Source: Natronospira proteinivora (lineage in GTDB: Bacteria > Pseudomonadota > Gammaproteobacteria > Natronospirales > Natronospiraceae). From it: a stretch of 64,000 nt of DNA. Below the pieces are notes generated by a model. That model was not told the DNA's origin. It saw only the letters and a program-made list of their open reading frames with translations, and made no database searches. The translations under genes were made by a program, and so were the position numbers. Position 1 is the first letter of the stretch. Each line of letters opens with the position of its first letter. Below are positions 1 through 8,182 of this stretch, piece by piece. Location of the stretch: contig NZ_JALJYF010000001.1 in assembly GCF_024170465.1 (NCBI RefSeq), positions 248,001 through 312,000 of the forward strand, given 5' to 3'.

Positions 1-2
1 CC

Positions 3-227
3 GGAGATTATGGAGAGGTTCTGCGGGTCTGGGATGCACTGACCGGCGATCCGGATATGGTCGAGCAGGCGGGGGAGAATGTGGTTGTTTTCGAGGGCAA
101 TGGCGCAGTCGACCGGTCTCTCGATATCCGCCACAACATACCGGCCTGTTCTGGCGATCAGGCCCGAAGGATTCGTCTGGATCGAACCGGTCGGACGAAT
201 GTGACAAGACAGGAATGTAATCCATGA
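3..227 (+). CDS. GspH/FimT-type minor pseudopilin, C-terminal fragment
   Basis: The window opens inside this gene; only the last 74 codons are present, and the pilin-like N-terminus lies outside. The visible part reads as the end of a GspH/FimT minor pilin: a VVVFEGNG beta-strand segment, a cysteine (NIPACSG), a conserved RRIRLDRTGRTNV stretch and a final Cys near the C-terminus (RQECNP). The stop overlaps the pilV start (ATGA), so the two genes are translationally coupled. FimT is usually the first gene of the fimT-pilV-pilW-pilX-pilY1-pilE cluster, which matches what follows. The family call rests on a short C-terminus and on context. Confidence 0.75.
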   Translation, partial: GDYGEVLRVWDALTGDPDMVEQAGENVVVFEGNGAVDRSLDIRHNIPACSGDQARRIRLDRTGRTNVTRQECNP

Positions 228-721
228 ACAGTGACAGGGTCCAACGCAGGGCGAGTGGAATCGGCCGGGGCCAGGGGGGCTTCAGCATGCTGGAGGTCCT
301 GATCTCCCTGCTGGTTCTGAGCATTGGGCTGCTTGGACTGGCCAGTCTGCAGGTGGCGGGACTTCAGAATAATCACAGTGCCTATTTGCGTTCCCAGGCC
401 ACTTTGCTCAGCTACGAAATCGTGGACTCCATGCGGGCCAATCGTCAGGCGGCATTGCAAGGGGCCTATAACCTGGATAGCTATGGCGATACCCCTAATG
501 GGAATGGTAACGAGGCAGTCACTTGGGACTTGGACGACTGGCTCAGTAATCTGGACAACACCCTTCCTGAAGGGCAAGGCCGAATCCGGGTGCAGTCGGA
601 TGGCAGAGTGACAGTCAGGGTGCGGTGGCTGGATGAGCGCCGCCCCGAGGATCTGGACGATACCGAAGAATGGACAGCAGCCGATCAGCGGCGGGAATTC
701 CGTTATGCAACAGAACTTTAA
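224..721 (+). CDS. pilV: type IV pilus minor pilin PilV
   Basis: 165-residue class III prepilin. The leader ends at Gly19 and the mature protein would start at Phe20 with the expected Glu at +5 (GFSMLEV), followed by a hydrophobic helix (LISLLVLSIGLLGLASLQ) and the PilV-typical segment with HSAYLRSQAT and MRANR. PilV is one of the minor pilins that prime pilus assembly in the inner membrane with PilW, PilX, PilE, FimU/FimT and PilY1. The start overlaps the stop of the preceding fimT-like gene, and the 3' end overlaps pilW by 17 bases, so this is a tightly packed operon. Confidence 0.93.
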   Translation: MNSDRVQRRASGIGRGQGGFSMLEVLISLLVLSIGLLGLASLQVAGLQNNHSAYLRSQATLLSYEIVDSMRANRQAALQGAYNLDSYGDTPNGNGNEAVTWDLDDWLSNLDNTLPEGQGRIRVQSDGRVTVRVRWLDERRPEDLDDTEEWTAADQRREFRYATEL

Positions 722-1850
722 CCGAGAAAGGCGACCGGCGAGAAAGGCGCAATCCGGCTTGACGCTGGTTGAGCTGATGATTGCCGTGGCCATCGGCAGC
801 GTGCTCATGATTGGCGTGATCCAGCTCTTTTCCGGCATGCGGGGTGCTTACTCCCTGAATGAGAGCATGTCCCGGGTTCAGGAGAATGGGCGATTTGCCA
901 TCGAGTACCTGAGTAGCGACCTACGCATGGCTGGCTATATGGGCTGTATGTCGAATTCAGGGCAGATGGATTTTTATGCCCACAATCTGGACGAGGACAG
1001 TGATTTTTTGACCAACTTCGCTGAAGGACTGCGTGGTTATGAGGCCCGGGGTACTGCCCCGGATGACGATGTCACCATTGAGGTCCTCAACCCGGATACT
1101 TCCACCAATCTTGGCGCCTGGAATCCGGCCCTCCCTGCCGAATTGTCTGATTCAGTCGTTGAAGGCACGGATGTCGTGGTAATCCGCTACATGGATTCTG
1201 ATGGTGTCAATCTGGTGCCGCCCGTAACCACAGGCAGTCAATGGCATACCGATGGCGCGGACGATGATAATTACGCGCAGGACTCCCTGCTTTTGACCAC
1301 CGATTGTGCTGGCCGGGCTGTTCTGTTTCGTCGCAATAACTCATCCAATAGTACTAATGTCCAGCCAAGCGGATCATTACCCTTCGAGTACCGCAATATG
1401 GGTGAGGAAGGGGAGATTGCCCGTGCTATCCAGGCGGCCTATTACATTGGCATTCCGGATTCCACCGGTGTTCCTACGCTCATGCGGCAAGTTATTGATG
1501 ACACCAATGGCTCTGGCCTTAATACCGAGGCGGTGGAGTTGGTGCCGGGTGTTGAGCAAATGCAGATTCTCTATGGTGTGGACACCAGCGGAACCAAGGA
1601 TGCCAGCGGCCATTTTTCAGTGGATCGCTATGTGACGGCCGACCAGGTGACCGCTGTGGCGGACTGGAACAATGTACGGGCCGTCCGGCTCAGCCTGTTG
1701 GTCCGCTCCGAGGCAAATCTGAGCGATGTGGATGACCCGGTTCGCGATTTCTCTCTCCAGCGGACCAATGTAGAGGTTGATATTCAGGATGAACTGGACC
1801 GCCGCAATCGTCGAACCTTCAATACAACGGTTCACCTGAGGAATCGGTAA
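705..1850 (+). CDS. pilW: type IV pilus minor pilin PilW
   Basis: 381 residues from the ATG at 705. The frame is open further upstream, but this start puts the prepilin peptidase site at a normal distance: Gly18/Leu19 with Glu at +5 (GLTLVELMIAVAIGS). The PilW motif RVQENGRFAIEYLSSDLRMAGYMGC follows the N-terminal helix, and the long acidic C-terminal part is the family's variable globular domain. PilW is a minor pilin of the priming complex. It overlaps pilV and its stop overlaps the pilX start (TAATG). The high Asp/Glu content is shared with the other exported proteins in this window. Confidence 0.92.
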   Translation: MQQNFNRERRPARKAQSGLTLVELMIAVAIGSVLMIGVIQLFSGMRGAYSLNESMSRVQENGRFAIEYLSSDLRMAGYMGCMSNSGQMDFYAHNLDEDSDFLTNFAEGLRGYEARGTAPDDDVTIEVLNPDTSTNLGAWNPALPAELSDSVVEGTDVVVIRYMDSDGVNLVPPVTTGSQWHTDGADDDNYAQDSLLLTTDCAGRAVLFRRNNSSNSTNVQPSGSLPFEYRNMGEEGEIARAIQAAYYIGIPDSTGVPTLMRQVIDDTNGSGLNTEAVELVPGVEQMQILYGVDTSGTKDASGHFSVDRYVTADQVTAVADWNNVRAVRLSLLVRSEANLSDVDDPVRDFSLQRTNVEVDIQDELDRRNRRTFNTTVHLRNR

Positions 1851-2383
1851 TGAGAAGCACGCAATTGGCTCATACTCGTGTTGTCGCTCCCTCCCGCCAG
1901 GGTGGGGCCGTGCTGCTTTTCAGTCTTATTGTGCTGTTGCTGCTCACCGTGATCGGTGTCACTGCCATGCAGACCACCACTTTGCAGGAACGGATGGCGG
2001 GTGGTCAGAGAGACCGGCACTTGGCGGTGCAGGGGGCTGAAGCGGCCGTACGTGAAGCAGAACGTTTCCTGCAGCAGGCCACCCTCCCTCAGTTTCTGGG
2101 AGCCGAGAATGGGCTTTATCACCACAACGACTATCCAGCTCCCAGTTGGCAGGATTTCGGCTGGGGTAGTGGCTATCGCAATTATGATGGCGGTGACATG
2201 GACGGTCTTTTGGCGGAAGCACCAGGCTACTATATTGAGCGGCTGCCTCCGGTGGCCAATCCAGACGGCTCTCTGGTTGGTGGTGAAGCCATTGAAGATA
2301 CCGAGTTTTATAGAATCACGGCCCGTTCCACGGGGGGGAGCGGCCAGTCTGAAGTGATTGTGCAGGTCATATTCCGGCGATGA
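1850..2383 (+). CDS. pilX: type IV pilus minor pilin PilX
   Basis: 177 residues. A short positively charged leader is followed by RQGGAVLLFSLIVLLLLTVIGV, and then by the conserved PilX segment MQTTTLQERMAGGQRDRHLAVQGAEAA. As usual for PilX, the position matching Glu+5 of other pilins is not Glu. It is thought to belong to the minor-pilin complex at the pilus tip that is capped by PilY1. Start and stop are coupled to pilW (TAATG). The gap to pilY1 is about 70 bases and shows no terminator, so the operon probably continues. Confidence 0.9.
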   Translation: MRSTQLAHTRVVAPSRQGGAVLLFSLIVLLLLTVIGVTAMQTTTLQERMAGGQRDRHLAVQGAEAAVREAERFLQQATLPQFLGAENGLYHHNDYPAPSWQDFGWGSGYRNYDGGDMDGLLAEAPGYYIERLPPVANPDGSLVGGEAIEDTEFYRITARSTGGSGQSEVIVQVIFRR

Positions 2384-2456
2384 TACGGTGTTGTTATTCC
2401 CGCGACAGCGATTTTGAACTGTACAGGCTTCCGGCCCAACAACAGGGGCAGGCATC

Positions 2457-5400
2457 ATGAAAGTTGCTAAAAGGAAAATCTCGATGAAGCTGAGCGCGTT
2501 TGCGTTTGCCATGATTCTCGGTCTGATGGCCATGAATGTGGCATTCGCCAATATTGCCCGGGTTCCGCTTTTTGTCACCGAGGGAGGCTTGCCGCCCAAT
2601 ATCCTGTTCATTCCCGACACCTCGGAAAGTATGCAGGAAGGCTTGAGTCAGGGCCGGGTAGGCCTGGATTGGGATGAATGCTACCCCGGTCCTGATATGG
2701 ATCCTGATGAATGTTTGGCAGGGGCACGACATGAAGACAGCAAGGCCAGCATTGTAAAGCGGGTGGGCCTGGAAATTATCGACGAGTTTGGCGAGTCTGG
2801 CCAGATCAATATGGGTTTGCTGTCGTACCAGCAATACCCGGCCAGTCATCGTCGTAATGATGTATTTCCCGGTCATGAGGTTGGCGGTCTTGGAACAGTG
2901 CGTTGGCGTCTCATGCATCGTATTGCTGACGCTCGCTTTTCCACCGACTCAGATCCCGATTTTTTTCAACCGGATCATGATGAAGCCTGGGATTCAGGTC
3001 TGAAACGGTTCCGGGAGCCCCACCCCACCCGTGACAATGCTTATATTTTCTATAATGTCGCGGTGCCAGGTTATCACCGGGAAACCTCCGGTAATTGGGA
3101 GAATGATGATCGGACGTATTTCTGTCGTTACACGGGCACGAATTTTTTGGAAGGCGATGAGTTTCCCTATGACTGTTATAACGACTTGCAAGTCTACGGC
3201 GACGATAATATTGCCTATCAAAATGAGTACCAAAGCTTCAATGTGACGCTAACTGACAGTATGCGGCAACGGGGTGTTGATAATTGGGGGGAGAACCTGG
3301 TCTATGTAGAGCTGGGTCAATTTGAGTGGAGAGCCAATGCCTCCCCTGGCCTGGGGTTTCTGCATGTGCCCTTGGGGGGGATAGATGAAGATGGCGAAGT
3401 GGAAGATGACCATTGGGATGCTATTCGGGATAAATTACAGCCTCAAAGGCATAACTGGTCGACAGGAGGTGGCGATGTTGTGAATGATCCTGATTGGCCG
3501 CTTATCGCTGCAGGCCTGACACCCCTGGAAGGAACTATGCATACTGCGCGGGATTACTTCTTGGGCGAGGAGGATTACTTCAGCCAGGAGCAGGGGCGGA
3601 CCGACGACGATATGGATATCCCCCGTTCCTGTGATGCCAATGCGGCAATCTGGGTAACGGATGGGCTGCCTTCGGTGGATGCCAGCGGCAATGCTTTAGG
3701 TGAGAACCCCGTGGAGGCGATGCAGCGGGCAAGGGACGCGGTTGCAGACTTCCACGATGACACTGATGTGAGGACCTTTATTGTCGGTTTCGCTCTTCCG
3801 CCCGGGGTTGGTGATCTTTTTGAGGGGGTTGAAGGATTTGATACGGATAACCCACTGGATGTATTGGCTGAAGCAGGCGGAACAGGGTCTGCCTTTGATG
3901 CGGGATCTGAAGGAGAGCTTCAATCCATCATGGATGGCATCTTCGAGCTTGTTGTTAGTGATGCACGCTCCAGTGCGGCCTCCATTGCCACGAACTCCAC
4001 CCGCTTGGATACTGAATCCTTGGCGTTTTTGGCTAGCTTTGATACTACAAACTGGTCGGGTGAGCTGGAGGCCTATGAAATTACCCAAGAGGGTGTGTTG
4101 GGTGACCTGCGCTGGGAAGCGGAAGACGGCATTCCTGATCCCTACAGTCGGCATGTCATTACCTGGGATCCTGACGATGGCGATACATTGTACTTTGAAT
4201 GGGACCATCCTTCCGGGCGACATCTGACTGATGATCAAAAGGCTGCATTGAATCAGGAGCCCTATTCCAACGATGTTGATGGCCAGGGCCAAGACCGCCT
4301 TTATTGGCTGCGAGGTGACCAGACCAATGAAGGCGAGGGTGCCTTCAGGGAGCGTCAGCGGCTTCTGGGGGATATCGTCAACTCTGATCCGCTCTTCGTT
4401 CAGACTCAGGACTTCGGCTATTACCACGAAGAGAATTTTGAAGGGGGGCTCTATTACTTCGATCATGTGAGAGACATGCGAGAGCATCGCCCCATGCTGT
4501 ATGTGGCCGCCAATGACGGCAAGCTGCACGGTTTTGATGCTGAAAATGGGGAAGAGGTTTTCGCCTATGTGCCCAATGCCATTATTCACAAGTTGAACAG
4601 ACTGACGTCTGAGGACTATCAGCGAGAATACTTCTTTGACGGTTCGCCCCGGGTGGGTGATGTTTGGGATGGCAGTGACTGGCGTCGAATCCTGGTGGGT
4701 TCTTTTGCCGCCGGTGAGCGGGGCGTTTATGCTCTGGATATTACTGATCCAGAGTCTCCGGAAGTACTCTGGGAGGCGACTGCCGAGGATTATGATGATA
4801 TTGGCTATGTGATTGGCGAGCCAAGCCTTGGTGTTACCCAGAGTGATGACTGGGTGGTGATAGTCCCTAGCGGCTATGGGAGCAACAACAACCGAGCAGC
4901 ATTGACTTTCCTGGACCCGATCACGGGCAATGAGGTGGACACCTGGGCACCCGATGATGGTGACAACCCGGCGGGCAATGGCATGGCTTCGCCAGTGCCA
5001 GTGGATGTCAATGGTGACCGGAAGCTTGATCATCTCTATATGGGTGATCTTCAGGGGCAGCTCTGGCGCCTGGATCTTACTGGCAATAACTGGCGGGCAC
5101 CCGATGGATTGCGTTCCGGCAATACGCCCTTGCCACTGTTTGTTGCTGAAGGACCGAATGAAGAAGTACAGCCCATTACGGTACGTCCACAGGTGGCGCG
5201 GTCACCCGAGGGAGATATCTTCGTCTACTTTGGTACCGGCAAGTATTTCGAGGATGAGGATAATCTCATTCCTAATAATCCACCGGTGCAATCGTTCTAC
5301 GGAATCCGTGATGATGAATCCGAGGTTTCTCGAGGGGATTTGCTGGAGCAGGAAATCATCGATGAGATAGAGGATTTCGGTTTTGAACTGAGGGTTACCA

Positions 5401-5867
5401 CCGAAAATGAAATCAGCGACGAGGATGGTTGGCTGCTGGATCTGGTCTCTCCAGTGGCCGGTCGCGAGGCAGAGCGGGTAATCTTCAATCCGGTGTTCCG
5501 CAATGGCCGAATCATCTTCACCACCATGATTCCGAGTGAAGATCCCTGTGCGGCAGGGGGGGACGGCTGGTTGATGGAGATTGATGCGTTCAGTGGTGGC
5601 CGCCTGGATTTCTCACCCTTCGATTTGTCCGGCGATGGCGAGTTTGGAGAAGATAGCTATGTAGAGGTGGAGATCGATGGTGAGATGGTTAGGGTGCCGA
5701 TTAGCGGGATTCGCTCCGAGGTCGGGATTCCCACCACACCGGCCATCATCAGCGCCGGCCATGAGGAGTTTAAGATGATGATGGGCTCCGAGGCTGCGAT
5801 GCAAGCTCTGCCGCCGGAGAAGGGTGATGACAGCCTGGGGCGTCAAAGCTGGCGCCAGAACCGATAA
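2457..5867 (+). CDS. pilY1: pilus tip adhesin / assembly protein PilY1
   Basis: 1136 residues, with a Sec signal peptide (about 1-31, cleavage after AFA). The N-terminal half holds a von Willebrand A-like domain with a metal-site motif Asp54-Thr-Ser56-Glu-Ser58 (PDTSES). The C-terminal half is the PilY1 beta-propeller domain, with an EF-hand-like calcium loop at Asp850-Asp858 (DVNGDRKLD) leading into HLYMGDLQGQLWRLDL. In characterised homologues calcium binding at this loop controls pilus extension and retraction, and the protein works as tip adhesin and surface sensor. The start may instead be Met10 (2484). The gene sits between pilX and pilE, as in the canonical cluster. The sequence is very acidic. 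Confidence 0.93.
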   Translation: MKVAKRKISMKLSAFAFAMILGLMAMNVAFANIARVPLFVTEGGLPPNILFIPDTSESMQEGLSQGRVGLDWDECYPGPDMDPDECLAGARHEDSKASIVKRVGLEIIDEFGESGQINMGLLSYQQYPASHRRNDVFPGHEVGGLGTVRWRLMHRIADARFSTDSDPDFFQPDHDEAWDSGLKRFREPHPTRDNAYIFYNVAVPGYHRETSGNWENDDRTYFCRYTGTNFLEGDEFPYDCYNDLQVYGDDNIAYQNEYQSFNVTLTDSMRQRGVDNWGENLVYVELGQFEWRANASPGLGFLHVPLGGIDEDGEVEDDHWDAIRDKLQPQRHNWSTGGGDVVNDPDWPLIAAGLTPLEGTMHTARDYFLGEEDYFSQEQGRTDDDMDIPRSCDANAAIWVTDGLPSVDASGNALGENPVEAMQRARDAVADFHDDTDVRTFIVGFALPPGVGDLFEGVEGFDTDNPLDVLAEAGGTGSAFDAGSEGELQSIMDGIFELVVSDARSSAASIATNSTRLDTESLAFLASFDTTNWSGELEAYEITQEGVLGDLRWEAEDGIPDPYSRHVITWDPDDGDTLYFEWDHPSGRHLTDDQKAALNQEPYSNDVDGQGQDRLYWLRGDQTNEGEGAFRERQRLLGDIVNSDPLFVQTQDFGYYHEENFEGGLYYFDHVRDMREHRPMLYVAANDGKLHGFDAENGEEVFAYVPNAIIHKLNRLTSEDYQREYFFDGSPRVGDVWDGSDWRRILVGSFAAGERGVYALDITDPESPEVLWEATAEDYDDIGYVIGEPSLGVTQSDDWVVIVPSGYGSNNNRAALTFLDPITGNEVDTWAPDDGDNPAGNGMASPVPVDVNGDRKLDHLYMGDLQGQLWRLDLTGNNWRAPDGLRSGNTPLPLFVAEGPNEEVQPITVRPQVARSPEGDIFVYFGTGKYFEDEDNLIPNNPPVQSFYGIRDDESEVSRGDLLEQEIIDEIEDFGFELRVTTENEISDEDGWLLDLVSPVAGREAERVIFNPVFRNGRIIFTTMIPSEDPCAAGGDGWLMEIDAFSGGRLDFSPFDLSGDGEFGEDSYVEVEIDGEMVRVPISGIRSEVGIPTTPAIISAGHEEFKMMMGSEAAMQALPPEKGDDSLGRQSWRQNR

Positions 5868-5901
5868 ACCCGATACGTAATCAATCGACGGATGTGATGG
5901 C

Positions 5902-6321
5902 ATGATGAGACAGCAGCAAGCGGGTTTTACCTTGATCGAGGTGGCGATTGTGGTGCTGATACTGGGCATCATTTCCGCCCTGGCCTATAACGGTTATCAG
6001 AGCCAGGCGGATCAGAGCCGTCGTTCGGATGCTCACCGGACGCTGACGGATATCGCCCAGCGCCTGGAACGGTGTTACACCCATCAGAATGACTATCAGG
6101 AATGCGTGAATGATGGGGATGACACCACTTGGGATTCCGCCGAGGGGCACTATGAGATATCTCTGAGTGAGCTTAATCGAAGCAGTTTTACACTGGTCGC
6201 CACGCCGCAGGGGTTTCATGCTGATCGAGATGCCAACCGTTGCAGCACCCTCACTCTGAGTCATACCGGCCGTCGTGATTCCACTGGCTCCCTGGAAAGG
6301 GAGGATTGCTGGGGGCTCTAG
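5902..6321 (+). CDS. pilE: type IV pilus minor pilin PilE
   Basis: 139-residue prepilin with a short leader ending at Gly8 and mature start Phe9-Thr-Leu-Ile-Glu13 (Glu at +5), then a hydrophobic helix (VAIVVLILGIISALAYNGYQ). The soluble domain carries several cysteines (CYTHQNDYQEC, C-STL, DCWGL) that can form the usual stabilising disulfides. The position after pilY1 and the small size fit PilE of the minor-pilin operon rather than the major pilin PilA. It is the last gene of the operon and is followed by an intrinsic terminator at about 6374. Confidence 0.9.
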   Translation: MMRQQQAGFTLIEVAIVVLILGIISALAYNGYQSQADQSRRSDAHRTLTDIAQRLERCYTHQNDYQECVNDGDDTTWDSAEGHYEISLSELNRSSFTLVATPQGFHADRDANRCSTLTLSHTGRRDSTGSLEREDCWGL

Positions 6322-6373
6322 TTGTGCGCCCCAGTTAGTCGAGTTAGGCCAAGTGTTTGATGCTTGTACCCCT

Positions 6374-6407
6374 AAGCCCCGCCGAATTCTTTCGGTGGGG
6401 CTTTTTT
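6374..6407 (+). terminator. intrinsic terminator after the pilin operon
   Basis: A 12-base stem (AAGCCCCGCCGA paired with TCGGTGGGGCTT, one G-T wobble) is closed by a short loop and followed by a T run (CTTTTTTA). It lies about 50 bases after the pilE stop and just before the acyl-CoA dehydrogenase gene, so it separates the two units. Confidence 0.85.
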
Positions 6408-6422
6408 ATGGGTGGGGCCTGA

Positions 6423-8180
6423 TTGAGTTGGCTCAGTGATTCAGGCAATCTGCCCATTGGCCAACTGCTTGGGCGTGAGGAGGCTTGGATGGCGAGTTTC
6501 TATCAGCAAGGCCCGACATTGCCCGCTTCCCTGGCGGCGGACGGGGCGCTGGATGCCTACCTCAAGCTGAGGCTGCCCGAGCGCTTGGCCGGTCAATGGC
6601 GAGGGCCTCTGGAGCGACTCTGGGCCCGCTCCCGTGATGAAATGGCCCCACTGGCCGCAGCAGCGGAAGCCAACCCGCCTGAGCATATTTCCTATGATCC
6701 CTGGGGCCGTCGAATCGACCTGATTCAGGTATGCCCTGAATGGCAAAAGCTGGAGGGCATCGCTTCAGAGGAGGGGGTGATTGCCACCGCCTACGAACGC
6801 GCTGACGGGGCCTGGTCCCGGGTGCATCAATTCCTTCGTCTTTATCTTTATCACCCCAACTCGGCCATTGCCTCCTGCCCCATGGCCATGACTGATGGAG
6901 CGGCGCGTGTATTGCAGCGTCATGGGGACGAAGATCTAAAGCGATGGGTGCTGCCCCGTCTGTTGAGCCGGGATTCGTCGCGGTTCTGGACAGCGGGGCA
7001 ATGGATGACCGAACGGGGTGGGGGCTCGGATGTCTCCCGCAGTGAGACGATTGCCGTGCCCGAGGGCGATGAAGGTTATCGCCTGTACGGGGTGAAATGG
7101 TTTACCTCCGCCACCACCGCCCAGGTGGCCATGACCCTGGCCCGCGTGGAAGATGACCAGGGCCGGGATGAGAAGCTCAGCCTCTTTTTCGTAGAGGTGC
7201 GTGACCAGGCCGGGCAGCTTCGTAACATCCAGGTCAATCGATTGAAGGACAAGCTCGGGACCCGGGCCCTGCCCACGGCGGAGTTGACCCTTGAGGGCAC
7301 CCCCGCCCGGCTGGTGGGCGAGCGGGGCCGGGGGGTGGCGACCATTGCCGATATCCTCAACATCACCCGGCTCTACAATGCCTGTTGTGCCGCCGGCTAT
7401 ATGGGCCAGGGCCTGGCCCTGGCCCGGGACTATGCCGGCAAGCGCGAGGCCTTCGGCAAGCCCTTGATTGAACATCCCTTGCACCGGGAGACCCTGGCCG
7501 ATCTCACCGTTGAGCATGAGGTGGCTTTCCAGCTGGTGTTCGAATGTGCCCGTCTCTTGGGGCGGGAGGAGTGTGGTGAGGCCAGCGAGCGTGAGCTGAC
7601 CTGCCTGCGCCTACTGACCCCGGTGACCAAGCTGTATACGGGCAAGCAGGTGGTGGCGGCCATTAGTGAGGTGCTGGAGGCCTTCGGCGGGGCCGGCTAT
7701 GTGGAAGATACGCGGCTGCCGCAGCTACTTCGCAATGCCCAGGTTCTCCCCATCTGGGAGGGGACCACCAATGTGCTCAGCCTGGACCTGCTGCGGGCCA
7801 TGCAGCGGAATGATGGCTGGACTCAATTGATCGATGCCCTGGATGCTCGATTGAAAGCCATTACGACGACGGCCTTCTCCCGGGAACGGGAAATCATCCA
7901 GGCCGAACTGAATACGCTCGCCCATTGGCCGGAACAGTTGCAAGCAGTCTCTTCCGAAGCGCTTCAGGCCAATGCCCGCAAGCTGGCTTTCCGCCTGGCG
8001 GCCCTGGTGGCCGCCGTGCTGCTATTGGAGCAAGCCGAACTGGCGGGTGAGGGTGATATGGGAGACCGCTATCAAGCCATCCTCAACCGTTGGCTGCGCC
8101 AGCGTTTGGGGTGCTCGGATCACGCCGCTTATCCGGCCGGGGAGGCGGTTCGTATTCTGGATATGGGGGGAGTGGACTGA
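6423..8180 (+). CDS. acyl-CoA dehydrogenase, AidB-like subfamily
   Basis: Up to 585 residues. The order of domains is that of acyl-CoA dehydrogenases: helical N-terminal domain, middle beta domain with the FAD motif WMTERGGGSDVS, then the C-terminal helical domain with EAFGKPLIEHPLHRETLADL and the signature EAFGGAGYVED followed by PIWEGTTNVLSLDLL. The length and the segment RVHQFLRLYLYHPNSAIASCPMAMTDGAARVL point to the AidB/long subfamily. Its substrate cannot be told from sequence. The listed start is TTG at 6423; an ATG at 6489, with AGGAGG five bases upstream, is an equally plausible start. It is the first gene of a run with the CstA-like, Cys-Cys and ArsA-like genes; spacing to the next gene is two bases. 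Confidence 0.88.
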   Translation: MSWLSDSGNLPIGQLLGREEAWMASFYQQGPTLPASLAADGALDAYLKLRLPERLAGQWRGPLERLWARSRDEMAPLAAAAEANPPEHISYDPWGRRIDLIQVCPEWQKLEGIASEEGVIATAYERADGAWSRVHQFLRLYLYHPNSAIASCPMAMTDGAARVLQRHGDEDLKRWVLPRLLSRDSSRFWTAGQWMTERGGGSDVSRSETIAVPEGDEGYRLYGVKWFTSATTAQVAMTLARVEDDQGRDEKLSLFFVEVRDQAGQLRNIQVNRLKDKLGTRALPTAELTLEGTPARLVGERGRGVATIADILNITRLYNACCAAGYMGQGLALARDYAGKREAFGKPLIEHPLHRETLADLTVEHEVAFQLVFECARLLGREECGEASERELTCLRLLTPVTKLYTGKQVVAAISEVLEAFGGAGYVEDTRLPQLLRNAQVLPIWEGTTNVLSLDLLRAMQRNDGWTQLIDALDARLKAITTTAFSREREIIQAELNTLAHWPEQLQAVSSEALQANARKLAFRLAALVAAVLLLEQAELAGEGDMGDRYQAILNRWLRQRLGCSDHAAYPAGEAVRILDMGGVD

Positions 8181-8182
8181 CG

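Noticed and set aside
3696..5033. Long minus-strand open frame (445 codons) antisense to pilY1
   Set aside because: It mirrors the codon pattern of pilY1, has no recognisable domain, and pilY1 is a clear gene across the whole stretch.
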